From Candidatus Aminicenantota bacterium (GTDB taxonomy: Bacteria > Acidobacteriota > Aminicenantia > Aminicenantales > Aminicenantaceae): a DNA stretch of 64,000 bases. Location of the stretch: the NCBI GenBank assembly GCA_030603565.1, contig JAUVXM010000001.1, forward strand, positions 1 to 64,000, written 5' to 3'. Numbering within the stretch: the stretch's first letter is position 1; every line of letters starts with the position of its first letter. The notes beneath the pieces are model-generated. The model was not told where the DNA came from. It saw nothing but the letters and a program-made list of their open reading frames with translations, and did not search any database. Shown here in pieces: positions 54,914 to 63,929 of this stretch. The translations under genes were made by a program, and so were the position numbers.

Positions 54914-54922
54914 ATGGTGAAA
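54896..54922 (+). repeat. Tandem ATGGTGA heptamers
   Basis: Three to four consecutive ATGGTGA units cover the end of apbE and its stop codon. Related heptamer-like tracts occur near 31826 and 38245. Confidence 0.6.
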
Positions 54923-55006
54923 GCGGGAAGAGAAGAGGGGATTAGGAAAGATAAGGCTAAAAGTAGTGAATTGCGAAAAAAAAATAAAATGGAAAAGGAG
55001 CGTTGT

Positions 55007-55696
55007 ATGATTAAAAAAACATCAATATTATTGGTCATTGTCTTTGGTGTGGCAATCTCTGCTTATGGAGTCGGAATAGATATGCGGGCAGAGTCACAAG
55101 AAAAAGTAGTGCTAAAACTCGAACTGCCCAAGCCTATGTTCATCGGCACACCTCGTAATATCCGTTCATCTAACCTGGAAAAAATAACCGGAAAAAAGAG
55201 AGGGGACTTTTATGTACTGGAAGGAACAGAGTTTTTGTCTCTGGAAAAACCGGTTTCCGGAAGCGATATGGAACCGATAATAGGTGAAGTAGATTTTGTT
55301 ACTGATGGAGAAAAGTCGGGCGAGGATGGTTGTTATGTAGAATTCGGCCCGGGAGTCCAGTATGTACAGATAGACCTGGAACAGGTCTGTACTCTGCATG
55401 CTATCCTTATCTGGCATTATCACAGCCAGGCTCGAGTCTATCGGGATGTTATTGTCCAGGTTTCTGATGACTCAGACTTTATCACCGGAGTTCAAACTGT
55501 CTTTAATAATGACCATGATAATTCTGCCGGGCTGGGAATCGGCAGAGATAAAGAATATATTGAGACCAATGAGGGACGATTGATTGATCCACGTGGTGTT
55601 AAGGCCAGGTATATTCGTCTGTACTCAAATGGAAACACTTCAAATGATGTAAATCATTATGTTGAAGTGGAAATTTATGGTATGAAGGAAAAATGA
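55007..55696 (+). CDS. Exported discoidin (F5/8 type C)-like domain protein
   Basis: About 229 residues from ATG 55007, chosen because AAGGAG lies six nt upstream and the product then opens with a signal peptide (KKTSILLVIVFGVAISAYG). The C-terminal ~140 residues look like a discoidin/galactose-binding domain (YVEFGPGVQYVQIDLEQVC, then RYIRLYSNG and VEVEIYG). Binding of carbohydrate is a reasonable expectation. It overlaps the next gene, a membrane glycosyltransferase, by 4 nt, which ties it to glycan assembly. Confidence 0.65.
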   Translation: MIKKTSILLVIVFGVAISAYGVGIDMRAESQEKVVLKLELPKPMFIGTPRNIRSSNLEKITGKKRGDFYVLEGTEFLSLEKPVSGSDMEPIIGEVDFVTDGEKSGEDGCYVEFGPGVQYVQIDLEQVCTLHAILIWHYHSQARVYRDVIVQVSDDSDFITGVQTVFNNDHDNSAGLGIGRDKEYIETNEGRLIDPRGVKARYIRLYSNGNTSNDVNHYVEVEIYGMKEK

Positions 55697-57252
55697 ATAA
55701 TAAGGCCTTTAAGGGCCTGTTTGTTTTAATCGTTTTTGGGGCCCTGGTTTTTCGTCTGGCCCAGTTAAACCTTCGGCCTCTGCATCATGATGAAGCCAAC
55801 CAAGCGGTAAAATTCGGCGTCCTACTGGAAAAGGGCGAATACAGCTATGACCGCAATGACCACCATGGTCCTAGTCTATATTATCTTAGCCTTCCTTTTA
55901 CTTGGATTTTTTCAGGCAAGGACTTTGCTTCTTTGCATGAAAAGACCTTGCGGCTTGTGCCTGCAATTTTCGGAGCCGGCTTGATCCTGTTTTTTCTTTT
56001 GCTTAAAGGGGGAATGAACCGTTGGGCAATCATATTATCCGGTTTATTTATGGCTGTGTCTCCGGTAATGGTCTTTTTCAGCCGGTTTTATATCCAGGAA
56101 ATATTGTTGCTTTTTTTTATTGCAGGGACAATCGGAGCGGGCTGGCGTTACTCCCAAAATCCGTCGACAGGCTGGGCCCTGGCAGCAGGACTAAGTGCGG
56201 GAATGATGTATACCACCAAGGAGACATGCATAATAGTATTCGGGGCATTAGTCAGTGCCCTGGTCTTGACTAAACTTTTCCGAAGAAGAGGTGAATTTCA
56301 GAAAGATTCTTCTAATTCCCCGAAGGTAAAACATTTGTTTATCAGTATGGGAGCTGCCCTGCTGATTTCCGGGCTGTTTTATTCTTCATTTTTTAGAAAC
56401 CCTGGCGGCCCTTTGGATTCTCTCCTGGCATTTGGGTCTTATTTCAGCCGGGCAGGGGAGGCCGGGATGCATGTCCATCCCTGGTATTACTATATTAAGA
56501 TGTTGGCTTATTCTCGATACGGGCCCGGGCCGGTCTGGAGTGAAGCGCTTATTTTAATCCTGGCAGCTGGCGGATGTTTCTCTGCTTTTAAAGCCAGGAG
56601 AGAAAATGGTTCAGGTTATGTCTTTATACGGTTTGTTTTTTTCTATACGCTGCTCTCTACTATAATATTTTCCCTGATAGCATATAAAACCCCCTGGAAT
56701 ATTCTTCCTTTCTATATGGGAATGATCCTTCTGGCTGGTGAAGGGGTGGTTTTTTTAATCAGGAAAACACATAAAATCTGGACACGAGGAGTGGTTTTAT
56801 TGCTGTTGGGCCTGGGGATATTCAATCTTGGAGCTCAGAGTTACCGGGCCAATTTTAAATACTTTGCAGACCCCCGTAACCCGTATGTATATGCTCATAC
56901 TTCTACTGATTTTTTAAATCTTGTCCAACGTATTGAGGATATAGCTCTTCTGCATCCGGACCATAAGCAGATGCTTATTAAAGTGATTACCGGCCCGTAT
57001 GAAACCTGGCCTTTGCCCTGGTACTTGCGAAAATTCACCAGAGTAGGATACTGGCAGGAGGTTGGTGCGGCCGGTGAAATACCTGGTGTTCCTGTGATAA
57101 TATCTTCAATTGATAAACTTGATAAACTGCAGGTTCTTTTGGGGGATGATTATCAGTCTGAGTTTTACGGATTGCGTCCCGAAGTGCTGCTGGCTGTACA
57201 TATTCGCCAGGACTTGTGGAATAAATTTTTACAGAAACAGGCAGAACGCTAA
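55693..57252 (+). CDS. TIGR03663 family membrane glycosyltransferase-like protein (GT39/ArnT-like)
   Basis: A 519-residue polytopic inner-membrane protein with about ten helices. The first periplasmic loop has RPLHHDEANQA, the Asp/Glu-containing catalytic motif of lipid-linked sugar transferases, followed by HHGPSLYYLSLPF. This is the TIGR03663 family, related to Agl23 and GT39 enzymes, which transfer sugars from polyprenyl phosphate. The stop overlaps the start of a GT2 gene by 1 nt, so the cytoplasmic GT2 enzyme probably makes the polyprenyl-phosphate sugar used here. Confidence 0.82.
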   Translation: MNNKAFKGLFVLIVFGALVFRLAQLNLRPLHHDEANQAVKFGVLLEKGEYSYDRNDHHGPSLYYLSLPFTWIFSGKDFASLHEKTLRLVPAIFGAGLILFFLLLKGGMNRWAIILSGLFMAVSPVMVFFSRFYIQEILLLFFIAGTIGAGWRYSQNPSTGWALAAGLSAGMMYTTKETCIIVFGALVSALVLTKLFRRRGEFQKDSSNSPKVKHLFISMGAALLISGLFYSSFFRNPGGPLDSLLAFGSYFSRAGEAGMHVHPWYYYIKMLAYSRYGPGPVWSEALILILAAGGCFSAFKARRENGSGYVFIRFVFFYTLLSTIIFSLIAYKTPWNILPFYMGMILLAGEGVVFLIRKTHKIWTRGVVLLLLGLGIFNLGAQSYRANFKYFADPRNPYVYAHTSTDFLNLVQRIEDIALLHPDHKQMLIKVITGPYETWPLPWYLRKFTRVGYWQEVGAAGEIPGVPVIISSIDKLDKLQVLLGDDYQSEFYGLRPEVLLAVHIRQDLWNKFLQKQAER

Positions 57253-57974
57253 TGGATATTTCAATTGTAATCCCGGCCTTAAATGAGGCCCACAAGATTG
57301 GATATGATGTAGAAGCTGCTGCTTCATTTTTCTGCGAGGCGGGTTTTAAGGGAGAGGTTATTGTAGTTGATGACGGCAGCACGGATAATACGGCTGAGAC
57401 AGCGAGAAACACTCCTGTCCCTCAAACTGTAGAGTGCAAGGTTATCTGCTTGGAGAGAAATTCAGGCAAGGGATTTGCGGTTAAAACAGGAGTTAAAGCT
57501 TCCCGGGGTGAGATAGTATTGTTTGCAGACAGCGGCACCTGTATTCCCTATAGAAATGCTTTGCCTTCTATCAGACGTATCCGTACCGGGAAACTGGATG
57601 TTGCTCTGGCTTCACGGCGGCTGAAAAAGACTGTAATCTGCAGGAACCGCCCTTTGAAGCGGCGGATATTATCATGGTTTTTTCTCAAGGCTGCAGTGTG
57701 GGTGGCAGGGCTTCCCAAGCAGGTCACTGATTCTCAGTGCGGGTTTAAAATCTTTAGAGGAGAAATTGCTAAAAAGCTGTTTGCGGAATGTGAAACTATA
57801 GGTTTTCTGTTTGATATAGAGATTCTTATGCGGGCCCTGCATAATGGTTATAGTATTGAGGAATTTCCGGTGGAATGGAGCTGCGACCTGGATACCAGGA
57901 TGCGTCCGGGTTCGGATGCCCCTAGAATGCTTAAAGGATTATTCAGGGTAAGAAGGATTATTAAAAAATTTTAA
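57252..57974 (+). CDS. Family 2 glycosyltransferase (polyprenyl-phosphate glycosyltransferase-like)
   Basis: A 240-residue GT-A enzyme. It shows the N-terminal SIVIPALNEAHKI, the VVDDGSTDNT metal/nucleotide motif and the later TDSQCGFKIFRG motif, a pattern close to dolichyl/polyprenyl-phosphate glucosyl- or mannosyltransferases. It lacks trailing membrane helices. Coupling to the upstream membrane transferase (1-nt overlap) supports the two-step model: sugar to lipid carrier inside, then transfer outside. Acceptor unknown. Confidence 0.87.
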   Translation: MDISIVIPALNEAHKIGYDVEAAASFFCEAGFKGEVIVVDDGSTDNTAETARNTPVPQTVECKVICLERNSGKGFAVKTGVKASRGEIVLFADSGTCIPYRNALPSIRRIRTGKLDVALASRRLKKTVICRNRPLKRRILSWFFLKAAVWVAGLPKQVTDSQCGFKIFRGEIAKKLFAECETIGFLFDIEILMRALHNGYSIEEFPVEWSCDLDTRMRPGSDAPRMLKGLFRVRRIIKKF

Positions 57975-58031
57975 TCTTAATTTAATCTTAATTTAATATT
58001 TTTCTGCTATAATTCCTGAATAGAAAAATAG

Positions 58032-58284
58032 CCTGGATTATTCACGAGTCGAGGTTGCTGTAGATGAGAGGAGTAGGGTATGAAGCTGTGGTTCTTCACC
58101 GCGAATGCCCTGCAACGAAGCAGATGCAGTAAGATTGGCTCGCCTGAAAGGTAAAAAAATGGCGATTAAAATTAAAAATAAAAACGAGAAAAAAGTTGCA
58201 ATAATCATTCTCGAAAGAATCTCGTATATCATTGAAAAGAAAATATTAATAGCAACATCGCCATTTTTTTATGAATAGTTCAGG
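58032..58284 (+). mobile_element. Complete 253-bp element, copy 3
   Basis: It begins CCTGGATTATTCACGAGTCG and ends GAATAGTTCAGG. The GC-rich half matches copies 1 and 2. The AT-rich half is of the second subtype: ATTCTCGAAAGAAT stem-loop, and TGGCGAT...ATCGCCA arms instead of TGTCGAT...ATCGACA. It lies 19 nt upstream of the next start codon. Confidence 0.88.
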
Positions 58285-58303
58285 CTTAGAAAGGAGAGAT
58301 AAC

Positions 58304-59593
58304 ATGAAGAGAAACTTCTTGTTCTATGTTGTTATGCTGATCCTTGGATGTATTATTTGGAGTCCAAACATTTATTCAGAAAACAATGAAACAAACATCA
58401 ATGAGTTAAAAGAAAATGCCCCCAAGGTATTTATTGATTGCTGGCGTTGCGACAGAGACTATATCCGGACAGAGATTACGTATGTCAATTATGTAAGAGA
58501 CCGAAAGGATGCTGATATTCACCTAATGGTAACAGACCAGGGGACAGGAAGCGGCGGTCGCGAATATACCCTGACGTTTATCGGTCTTAAAAAGTTTGAC
58601 GGCATGAAAAATACTCTCATCTATGTTTCACATAAAACTGATACCAGGGATGAGATTCGTGAAGGAATGATTGAAGTTATAAAAAAAGGGCTGTTCCCAT
58701 TTATTATGAAAACACCGATCGCAGAACATATTTCCATCCAATTTAAACAAAAGAAGATGGAACCTACAGCTGTAAAGGATAATTGGGATTTTTGGGTCTT
58801 TAACATAGGCGTGGATGGAGAATTAGGCGGGGAATCAAGCCAAACATCCCGGGAATTTGATTTGGATTTTTCTGCTAATAGAGTAACTCCTGACTTAAAA
58901 ATTCAATTGGGTTCTTCCTTGGATTATAATGAGAACAAATATGATTATGAGGATTATTCCATCACCAGTATTTCCAAGAGTAAAAATTTAAGGGGATTAG
59001 TAGTAAAAAGCATAAACGAGCACTGGTCTGCAGGAGGCTGGCTTGAAGCTTCTTCCTCGACTTACAGTAATATAAAGTCTCTGTATTCTTTTTCCCCTGC
59101 CCTTGAGTATAATTTTTTCCTCTATTCTCTATCTACCAGGAGACAACTGCGCTGTCTCTATAAGATTGGTTTTAATGATGTAAATTATATAGAAGAGACC
59201 GTCTATGAAAAAAAATCAGATAAACTGTATAATGAATCTCTTACTATAAGCCTGGAAATTAGAGAGCCCTGGGGAAGCGTATCAACTTCGCTGGAAGGAT
59301 CGCATTATTTTCATGACTTTGAAAAGAACCGGCTTAGGTTGAATGGTTTTTTTTCAGTTAGAATATTTAAAGGCCTGTCCTGGAATTTGCGCGGCAGATT
59401 TGAAAGGGTACACGACCAGCTTTCACTTCCCAGGGGAGAAACCTCTCTTGATGAGATTTTGTTAAAAAGAAAGGAGCTTGCTACCGAGTATGATTATAAT
59501 ATATCCATGGGGCTGAATTATACTTTCGGCTCTGTTTTTAGCAATGTTGTAAACCCGCGTTTTGGAGGTTCCAGACAGGGAAGGTATAGATAA
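58304..59593 (+). CDS. Probable outer-membrane beta-barrel protein
   Basis: About 429 residues from ATG 58304 (AAGGAGAG upstream; the ATG at 58271 lies inside the repeated element and is unlikely). Signal peptide, then an N-terminal domain of ~150 residues with CWRCD and GSGGREYTLTF, then amphipathic strands of barrel type, such as NISMGLNYTFGSVF near the end. I do not recognise a family name. It is followed 7 nt later by a two-component system, suggesting envelope sensing, or regulation of its own gene by it. Confidence 0.6.
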   Translation: MKRNFLFYVVMLILGCIIWSPNIYSENNETNINELKENAPKVFIDCWRCDRDYIRTEITYVNYVRDRKDADIHLMVTDQGTGSGGREYTLTFIGLKKFDGMKNTLIYVSHKTDTRDEIREGMIEVIKKGLFPFIMKTPIAEHISIQFKQKKMEPTAVKDNWDFWVFNIGVDGELGGESSQTSREFDLDFSANRVTPDLKIQLGSSLDYNENKYDYEDYSITSISKSKNLRGLVVKSINEHWSAGGWLEASSSTYSNIKSLYSFSPALEYNFFLYSLSTRRQLRCLYKIGFNDVNYIEETVYEKKSDKLYNESLTISLEIREPWGSVSTSLEGSHYFHDFEKNRLRLNGFFSVRIFKGLSWNLRGRFERVHDQLSLPRGETSLDEILLKRKELATEYDYNISMGLNYTFGSVFSNVVNPRFGGSRQGRYR

Positions 59594-59600
59594 AAGGCAT

Positions 59601-60281
59601 ATGAGGATTTTAGTAGTTGAGGATGATAAAAAAGTAGGGCGCTTTTTAGAAAAAGGCCTGGGCGAAGAGCAATATGCTGTTGATATATGCAGAGATGGAG
59701 CAGATGCGCTTTATTTTGCTCAGACAAATACTTATGATGTTATTATCCTTGATATCATGCTGCCGGGAAAGGACGGTTTTACAATCTGCCGGGAGATGAG
59801 GGAAAATTCTATTCTGACTCCGGTCATCATGCTTACAGCAAAAGATACAGTGGAAGATAAAATAAGCGGCCTTTACGAGGGTGCTGACGACTATCTGACC
59901 AAACCGTTCTCTTTTGAAGAACTCCTTGCCCGCATCAGGGCTCTTTTACGCAGGAATCAGGATTATAAGACCAAAGTGTTAAAAGCCGGTGACTTGGAAA
60001 TGGATCCTGTCCGGCGGCTTGTTACCAGGGCCGGCAAAAAGATCGTTCTGACCGGAAAAGAGTATGCCTTGCTGGAATACCTGCTGCGGAGTAAGGGAAG
60101 AATTGTTACTCCGGTTATGATCCTTGAGCATGTCTGGAATATGGATTACGATGGCATCAGTAATATTGTAAATGTTTATATCAATCACTTGAGAAATAAA
60201 GTCGATAAAGATTCAAGTGTAAAACTAATAAAAACGATCAGAGGCCATGGGTATCAGATCGATGAAAATCAAAAAATTTAA
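59601..60281 (+). CDS. OmpR-family response regulator
   Basis: About 226 residues from ATG 59601, which gives the standard N-terminus MRILVVEDD. The receiver has the acidic pair in VEDD, phospho-acceptor Asp at about residue 51 (ILDIMLPG) and Lys in LTKPF. The C-terminal winged helix ends with the usual KTIRGHGYQI. It overlaps the following histidine kinase gene, its cognate partner. The barrel protein gene directly upstream is a plausible target. Confidence 0.92.
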   Translation: MRILVVEDDKKVGRFLEKGLGEEQYAVDICRDGADALYFAQTNTYDVIILDIMLPGKDGFTICREMRENSILTPVIMLTAKDTVEDKISGLYEGADDYLTKPFSFEELLARIRALLRRNQDYKTKVLKAGDLEMDPVRRLVTRAGKKIVLTGKEYALLEYLLRSKGRIVTPVMILEHVWNMDYDGISNIVNVYINHLRNKVDKDSSVKLIKTIRGHGYQIDENQKI

Positions 60282-61698
60282 ATCCCTCAGTTTTAAACTA
60301 ACCATATGGTATGTGGTGATACTGAGTATTATCATCGGAATTGCTGGGGTTTTCCTCTATGAAACCTTTAAAGAAAGACTCATGGATGAGCTGGAACAGA
60401 CACTGCTTGAGATCGCTAATGATGTTAATGACGAATGGTACTGGAGACATGGAGTTACCTGGGAAGATGCCATCAATCGAATGGAAGACGAGTTTGGAAG
60501 CTATGATCCCTTTATTCAGATGGTAGAGATCAGAGAACGGAGAGACAAGGATTCTGATATCAGAGGTATTGATAAAATTATCCGCTCCAAAAAAATCCCG
60601 GAGGGCCTTTTTGTGCTTGATACCAGATATTATTATAAAGCCGACAGGGCTGATATAGATGACCTGGTATATATAACTGTTACTGAGAAAAAACTCAGCT
60701 CCTATCCCCTACGTGTGGTCCTGTTTCCGGTTAGAGGCCCTAATATTGTTCAGGTAGGGATATCTCTGGAGGAAACAACAAATGCTTTAAAAGAGTTGTT
60801 GTTCATCCTGATCATCGGAGGACCGTTGCTGGTTTTATTTTCTTCATTAGGGGGTAGTTTTATTATCAGGAAGGCATTGCAGCCGGTTAAGAGTGTAGTC
60901 AGAACCGCAAATGAGATATCAGCGGACGACCTTTCCCTGCGGATAGATTCCGGAAACCGTAAAGATGAGATCGGTGCCCTGGTGGACACTTTTAATGAGA
61001 TGATCGCACGTCTGGAAAAATCAGTTAAGAAAATACGGCAGTTTTCTGGAGATGTCTCTCATGAACTGAGAACTCCTTTGACTATTATCCGCGGTGAAAT
61101 CGAAGTTCTTCTGCGAAAAGAGAGAAAAAAAGAAGAGTATAAAGATATTTTAAAAAGTGTACTGGAAGAAACCCTGCAGATGGAAAAAATAATCGACGAG
61201 CTGCTTTTCCTTTCCCGGATAGAAACATTAGATAAAAGGAAGTTAGATGCTTATCTCCACCTGGATGATGTCTTGCTTAAAGTCTTTGAGAGCCGCGAGC
61301 AGACGGCCGTAAGAAAGAAATTGGAGTTTGCTATTAAAGAGGTTACACCGGTATCGATTAAAGGAGACAAAGCTCTCCTAAAAAGGCTTATATCCAATAT
61401 TATTGATAATGCTATTCGGTATACTCCTCCCAAAGGCAATGTTGAGGTCAGGCTGGAGAAAAAAGAGGGATATGCTCAGATCTGCATTCAGGATACTGGG
61501 ATCGGAATTCCTAAAGAGTCGCTGCCTTTTATATTTGACCGTTTCTATGTGGTGGACAAATCCCGCAGCAAGGAAAGCGGGGGGTTTGGATTAGGACTTT
61601 CGATAGCAAAATGGGTGGCTGACATACACAGCGCCTCGATAGATGTGCAGAGTAAAATTAATCAGGGGACTATAGTAAAAATCCGTTTTCCCCTTTAA
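60247..61698 (+). CDS. HAMP-domain sensor histidine kinase
   Basis: A 483-residue inner-membrane kinase. It has a membrane helix near residue 20-40, a periplasmic sensor domain to ~180, a second helix, a HAMP segment, the phospho-acceptor His in SHELRTPLT and ATPase boxes (NIIDNAIRYTP, DTGIGIP, GGFGLGLSIAK). It pairs with the upstream response regulator, overlapping it. ATG 60247 or 60262 may be the true start; neither has a well-placed Shine-Dalgarno, so translation is probably coupled. The signal sensed is unknown. Confidence 0.92.
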   Translation: MGIRSMKIKKFKSLSFKLTIWYVVILSIIIGIAGVFLYETFKERLMDELEQTLLEIANDVNDEWYWRHGVTWEDAINRMEDEFGSYDPFIQMVEIRERRDKDSDIRGIDKIIRSKKIPEGLFVLDTRYYYKADRADIDDLVYITVTEKKLSSYPLRVVLFPVRGPNIVQVGISLEETTNALKELLFILIIGGPLLVLFSSLGGSFIIRKALQPVKSVVRTANEISADDLSLRIDSGNRKDEIGALVDTFNEMIARLEKSVKKIRQFSGDVSHELRTPLTIIRGEIEVLLRKERKKEEYKDILKSVLEETLQMEKIIDELLFLSRIETLDKRKLDAYLHLDDVLLKVFESREQTAVRKKLEFAIKEVTPVSIKGDKALLKRLISNIIDNAIRYTPPKGNVEVRLEKKEGYAQICIQDTGIGIPKESLPFIFDRFYVVDKSRSKESGGFGLGLSIAKWVADIHSASIDVQSKINQGTIVKIRFPL

Positions 61699-61784
61699 CA
61701 TATATTTAAAAATTCGCCTCACATCCCTTTTTTCATAAATAAATATAAGGTATAATAAAAGCACTTTTTTAAAAGAGGTGCTTT

Positions 61785-63875
61785 ATGAAATTGTTAAAAC
61801 GCAGCTTAAGTATTATTTTTATCTCAACTCTGCTTTTATTTGTATCGGGTGATTTTTCTTATTCCTCCCTGGATGAAGGAATGTGGACCTTTGATAACCA
61901 CCCCAGTAAAATCCTTAAAGCAAAATATGGGTTTGTTCCCTCCAAGGAATGGCTGGACCATGTCCGATTAGCCAGTGTCCGCTTTATGGATGGAGGGTCA
62001 GGTTCCTTTATTAGTCCCAACGGACTGGTATTGACTAACCACCATGTTGCTATGGGCCAGCTTCAAAAAATTTCAAGCGGAGAGGAAAATTATGTTAACA
62101 CTGGATTTTTAGCCAACACTAAAGAGGAGGAGATAAAATGTCCTGACCTTGAACTGAATGTTTTAATTTTCACGGAAAATGTTACAGAAAGAGTAAGGGC
62201 TGCTGTTGAGAAAGACATGAGTGATGCGAAAGCTTTAAAAGCACGCCGGGCAGTGATGGCAAAGATTGAAAAGGAGAGCCTGGACAAAACCGGGTTGCGT
62301 TCTAATGTTATCGATCTATACCACGGCGGCGAATACTGGCTGTACCGCTATAAGAAATACACGGATGTTCGCTTAGTAATGGCTCCGGAACGCCAGGCAG
62401 CCTATTTCGGGGGAGATTCTGATAATTTCACTTATCCCCGCTATGACCTGGATATGGCTTTTTTCAGAGCGTATGAAAAAAACCAGCCGATCAAATCGCC
62501 GCATTTTCTTAAATGGAATTCAAAGGGGGCACAGGGTGGCGAACTTGTTTTTGTTTCAGGTAATCCCGGCTCAACCGATAGACTTTATACCTATGCTGAA
62601 CTCGAAATGGCACGTGATTTCCGTTACCCTTTGATATTAGAATATATAGATAAATATCTTAAAGCATTACGGGAATATGCAAAAAAAGGACAGGAGCAGC
62701 AGCGTCTTTCCTTAGGGATGATTTTCGGACTTGAAAATTCAAAAAAGGCGTTGACAGGGGAATACAACGGTTTATTAGACGAAGAACTTATGGCTAAGCG
62801 TAAAAAGAATGAAAAAGAATTCCGTCGCACCGTCAGTAAAAATCAGAATCTGAGTAAATCCTACAGCGATGCCTGGGATATTATTGAAAAAGTAGTCAAG
62901 GAAAATAGGAAAGTCGCTTTACTGCAGTTTTATCAGAATCTTAGAGGCTACCGCCTGCCTGGGATAGCGACCAGTATCGTCCGTTATGTCGTGGAAGTGA
63001 AAAAGCCGGATGCAGAGCGGTTGCCCGGGTATCATGAATCAGGATTAAATGAATTCAAATTCAGACTTTTTTCTCCCGCTCCAGTATTTAAAGATATGGA
63101 AGAAGCTGTTTTAAGCTTTACCCTGCAGCTGTCCCTTGATGGGCTGGGAAAAGGTGATGAATTTGTTAAACTCGTTCTTGCCGGTCACAGTCCGGATGAA
63201 GTGGCCAAAGAAGTGATCGGGGGGACAAAACTGGATGATCCGAAGTTTAGAAAAAAACTGATCGAAGGGGGGCAGGAAGCTGTTGCAAATTGTAAAGATC
63301 CCTTAATTGTCCTGGTGAGAAAGATAGATCCTTTGTTAAGGAAAAAAGAGAAGTGGAACCGGGATAACGTAGAAAGTGTTATTGCCCAGGCTAGAGAAAA
63401 AATTGCTAAAGCCCGTTTTGCTGCTTATGGCACGGATGCCTATCCCGATGCTACATTCACCCTGAGGCTTTCTTACGGAACCGTAAAGAGTTATCTCTAT
63501 AATGGAACGCGGGCCCCCTGGAAAACCTCTCTGTATGGAGTTTTTGATCGGGCATCCAGTTTTGGTAATAAGGGGGAATATGCTCTACCTCAGCGGTTCT
63601 GGGACCGCAAAGATGAGCTGGATCTTTCCACCCCTGTTAATTTTGTCAGTACCTGCGATATTATTGGAGGAAATTCCGGTTCACCGGTTATTAATAGAAA
63701 AGCTGAGATTGTAGGATTGATCTTTGACGGCAATATCGAGAGCTTATCTGGCCGTTTTATGTATGATGAGGTAAAAAGCAGAGCAGTTTCCGTGCATACA
63801 GCCTATATTATTGAAGGCCTACGCAAGCTATATGATGCTGGATTCATTGCGGATGAAATAGAGGGTAAGGAATAA
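61785..63875 (+). CDS. S46 family dipeptidyl peptidase (DPP7/DPP11-like)
   Basis: A 696-residue periplasmic serine peptidase, close to the usual ~700-720. After the signal peptide the chymotrypsin-like triad is visible: His in LTNHHVAM, Asp in FTYPRYDLDMAF and Ser in GGNSGSPV. S46 enzymes release dipeptides from the N-terminus of oligopeptides. Substrate preference (hydrophobic or acidic P1) cannot be read. AGAGGTG precedes the start. With the S9 peptidase and POT transporter it suggests a peptide-feeding lifestyle. Confidence 0.92.
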   Translation: MKLLKRSLSIIFISTLLLFVSGDFSYSSLDEGMWTFDNHPSKILKAKYGFVPSKEWLDHVRLASVRFMDGGSGSFISPNGLVLTNHHVAMGQLQKISSGEENYVNTGFLANTKEEEIKCPDLELNVLIFTENVTERVRAAVEKDMSDAKALKARRAVMAKIEKESLDKTGLRSNVIDLYHGGEYWLYRYKKYTDVRLVMAPERQAAYFGGDSDNFTYPRYDLDMAFFRAYEKNQPIKSPHFLKWNSKGAQGGELVFVSGNPGSTDRLYTYAELEMARDFRYPLILEYIDKYLKALREYAKKGQEQQRLSLGMIFGLENSKKALTGEYNGLLDEELMAKRKKNEKEFRRTVSKNQNLSKSYSDAWDIIEKVVKENRKVALLQFYQNLRGYRLPGIATSIVRYVVEVKKPDAERLPGYHESGLNEFKFRLFSPAPVFKDMEEAVLSFTLQLSLDGLGKGDEFVKLVLAGHSPDEVAKEVIGGTKLDDPKFRKKLIEGGQEAVANCKDPLIVLVRKIDPLLRKKEKWNRDNVESVIAQAREKIAKARFAAYGTDAYPDATFTLRLSYGTVKSYLYNGTRAPWKTSLYGVFDRASSFGNKGEYALPQRFWDRKDELDLSTPVNFVSTCDIIGGNSGSPVINRKAEIVGLIFDGNIESLSGRFMYDEVKSRAVSVHTAYIIEGLRKLYDAGFIADEIEGKE

Positions 63876-63929
63876 TCCGTATTAATAATCCGGTATAGGG
63901 ATTTTCCCAAGCGTGGAAAATGGAAAATT

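Noticed and set aside
58271..58303. ATG at 58271 as start of the barrel-like protein
   Set aside because: It lies in the terminal repeat of element copy 3; ATG 58304 has AAGGAGAG upstream and begins a proper signal peptide.
61758..61784. Hairpin AAAGCAC/GTGCTTT that could hide the ribosome site of the S46 peptidase
   Set aside because: A TATAAT at 61751-61756 would start transcription near 61763, leaving most of the 5' arm outside the transcript.
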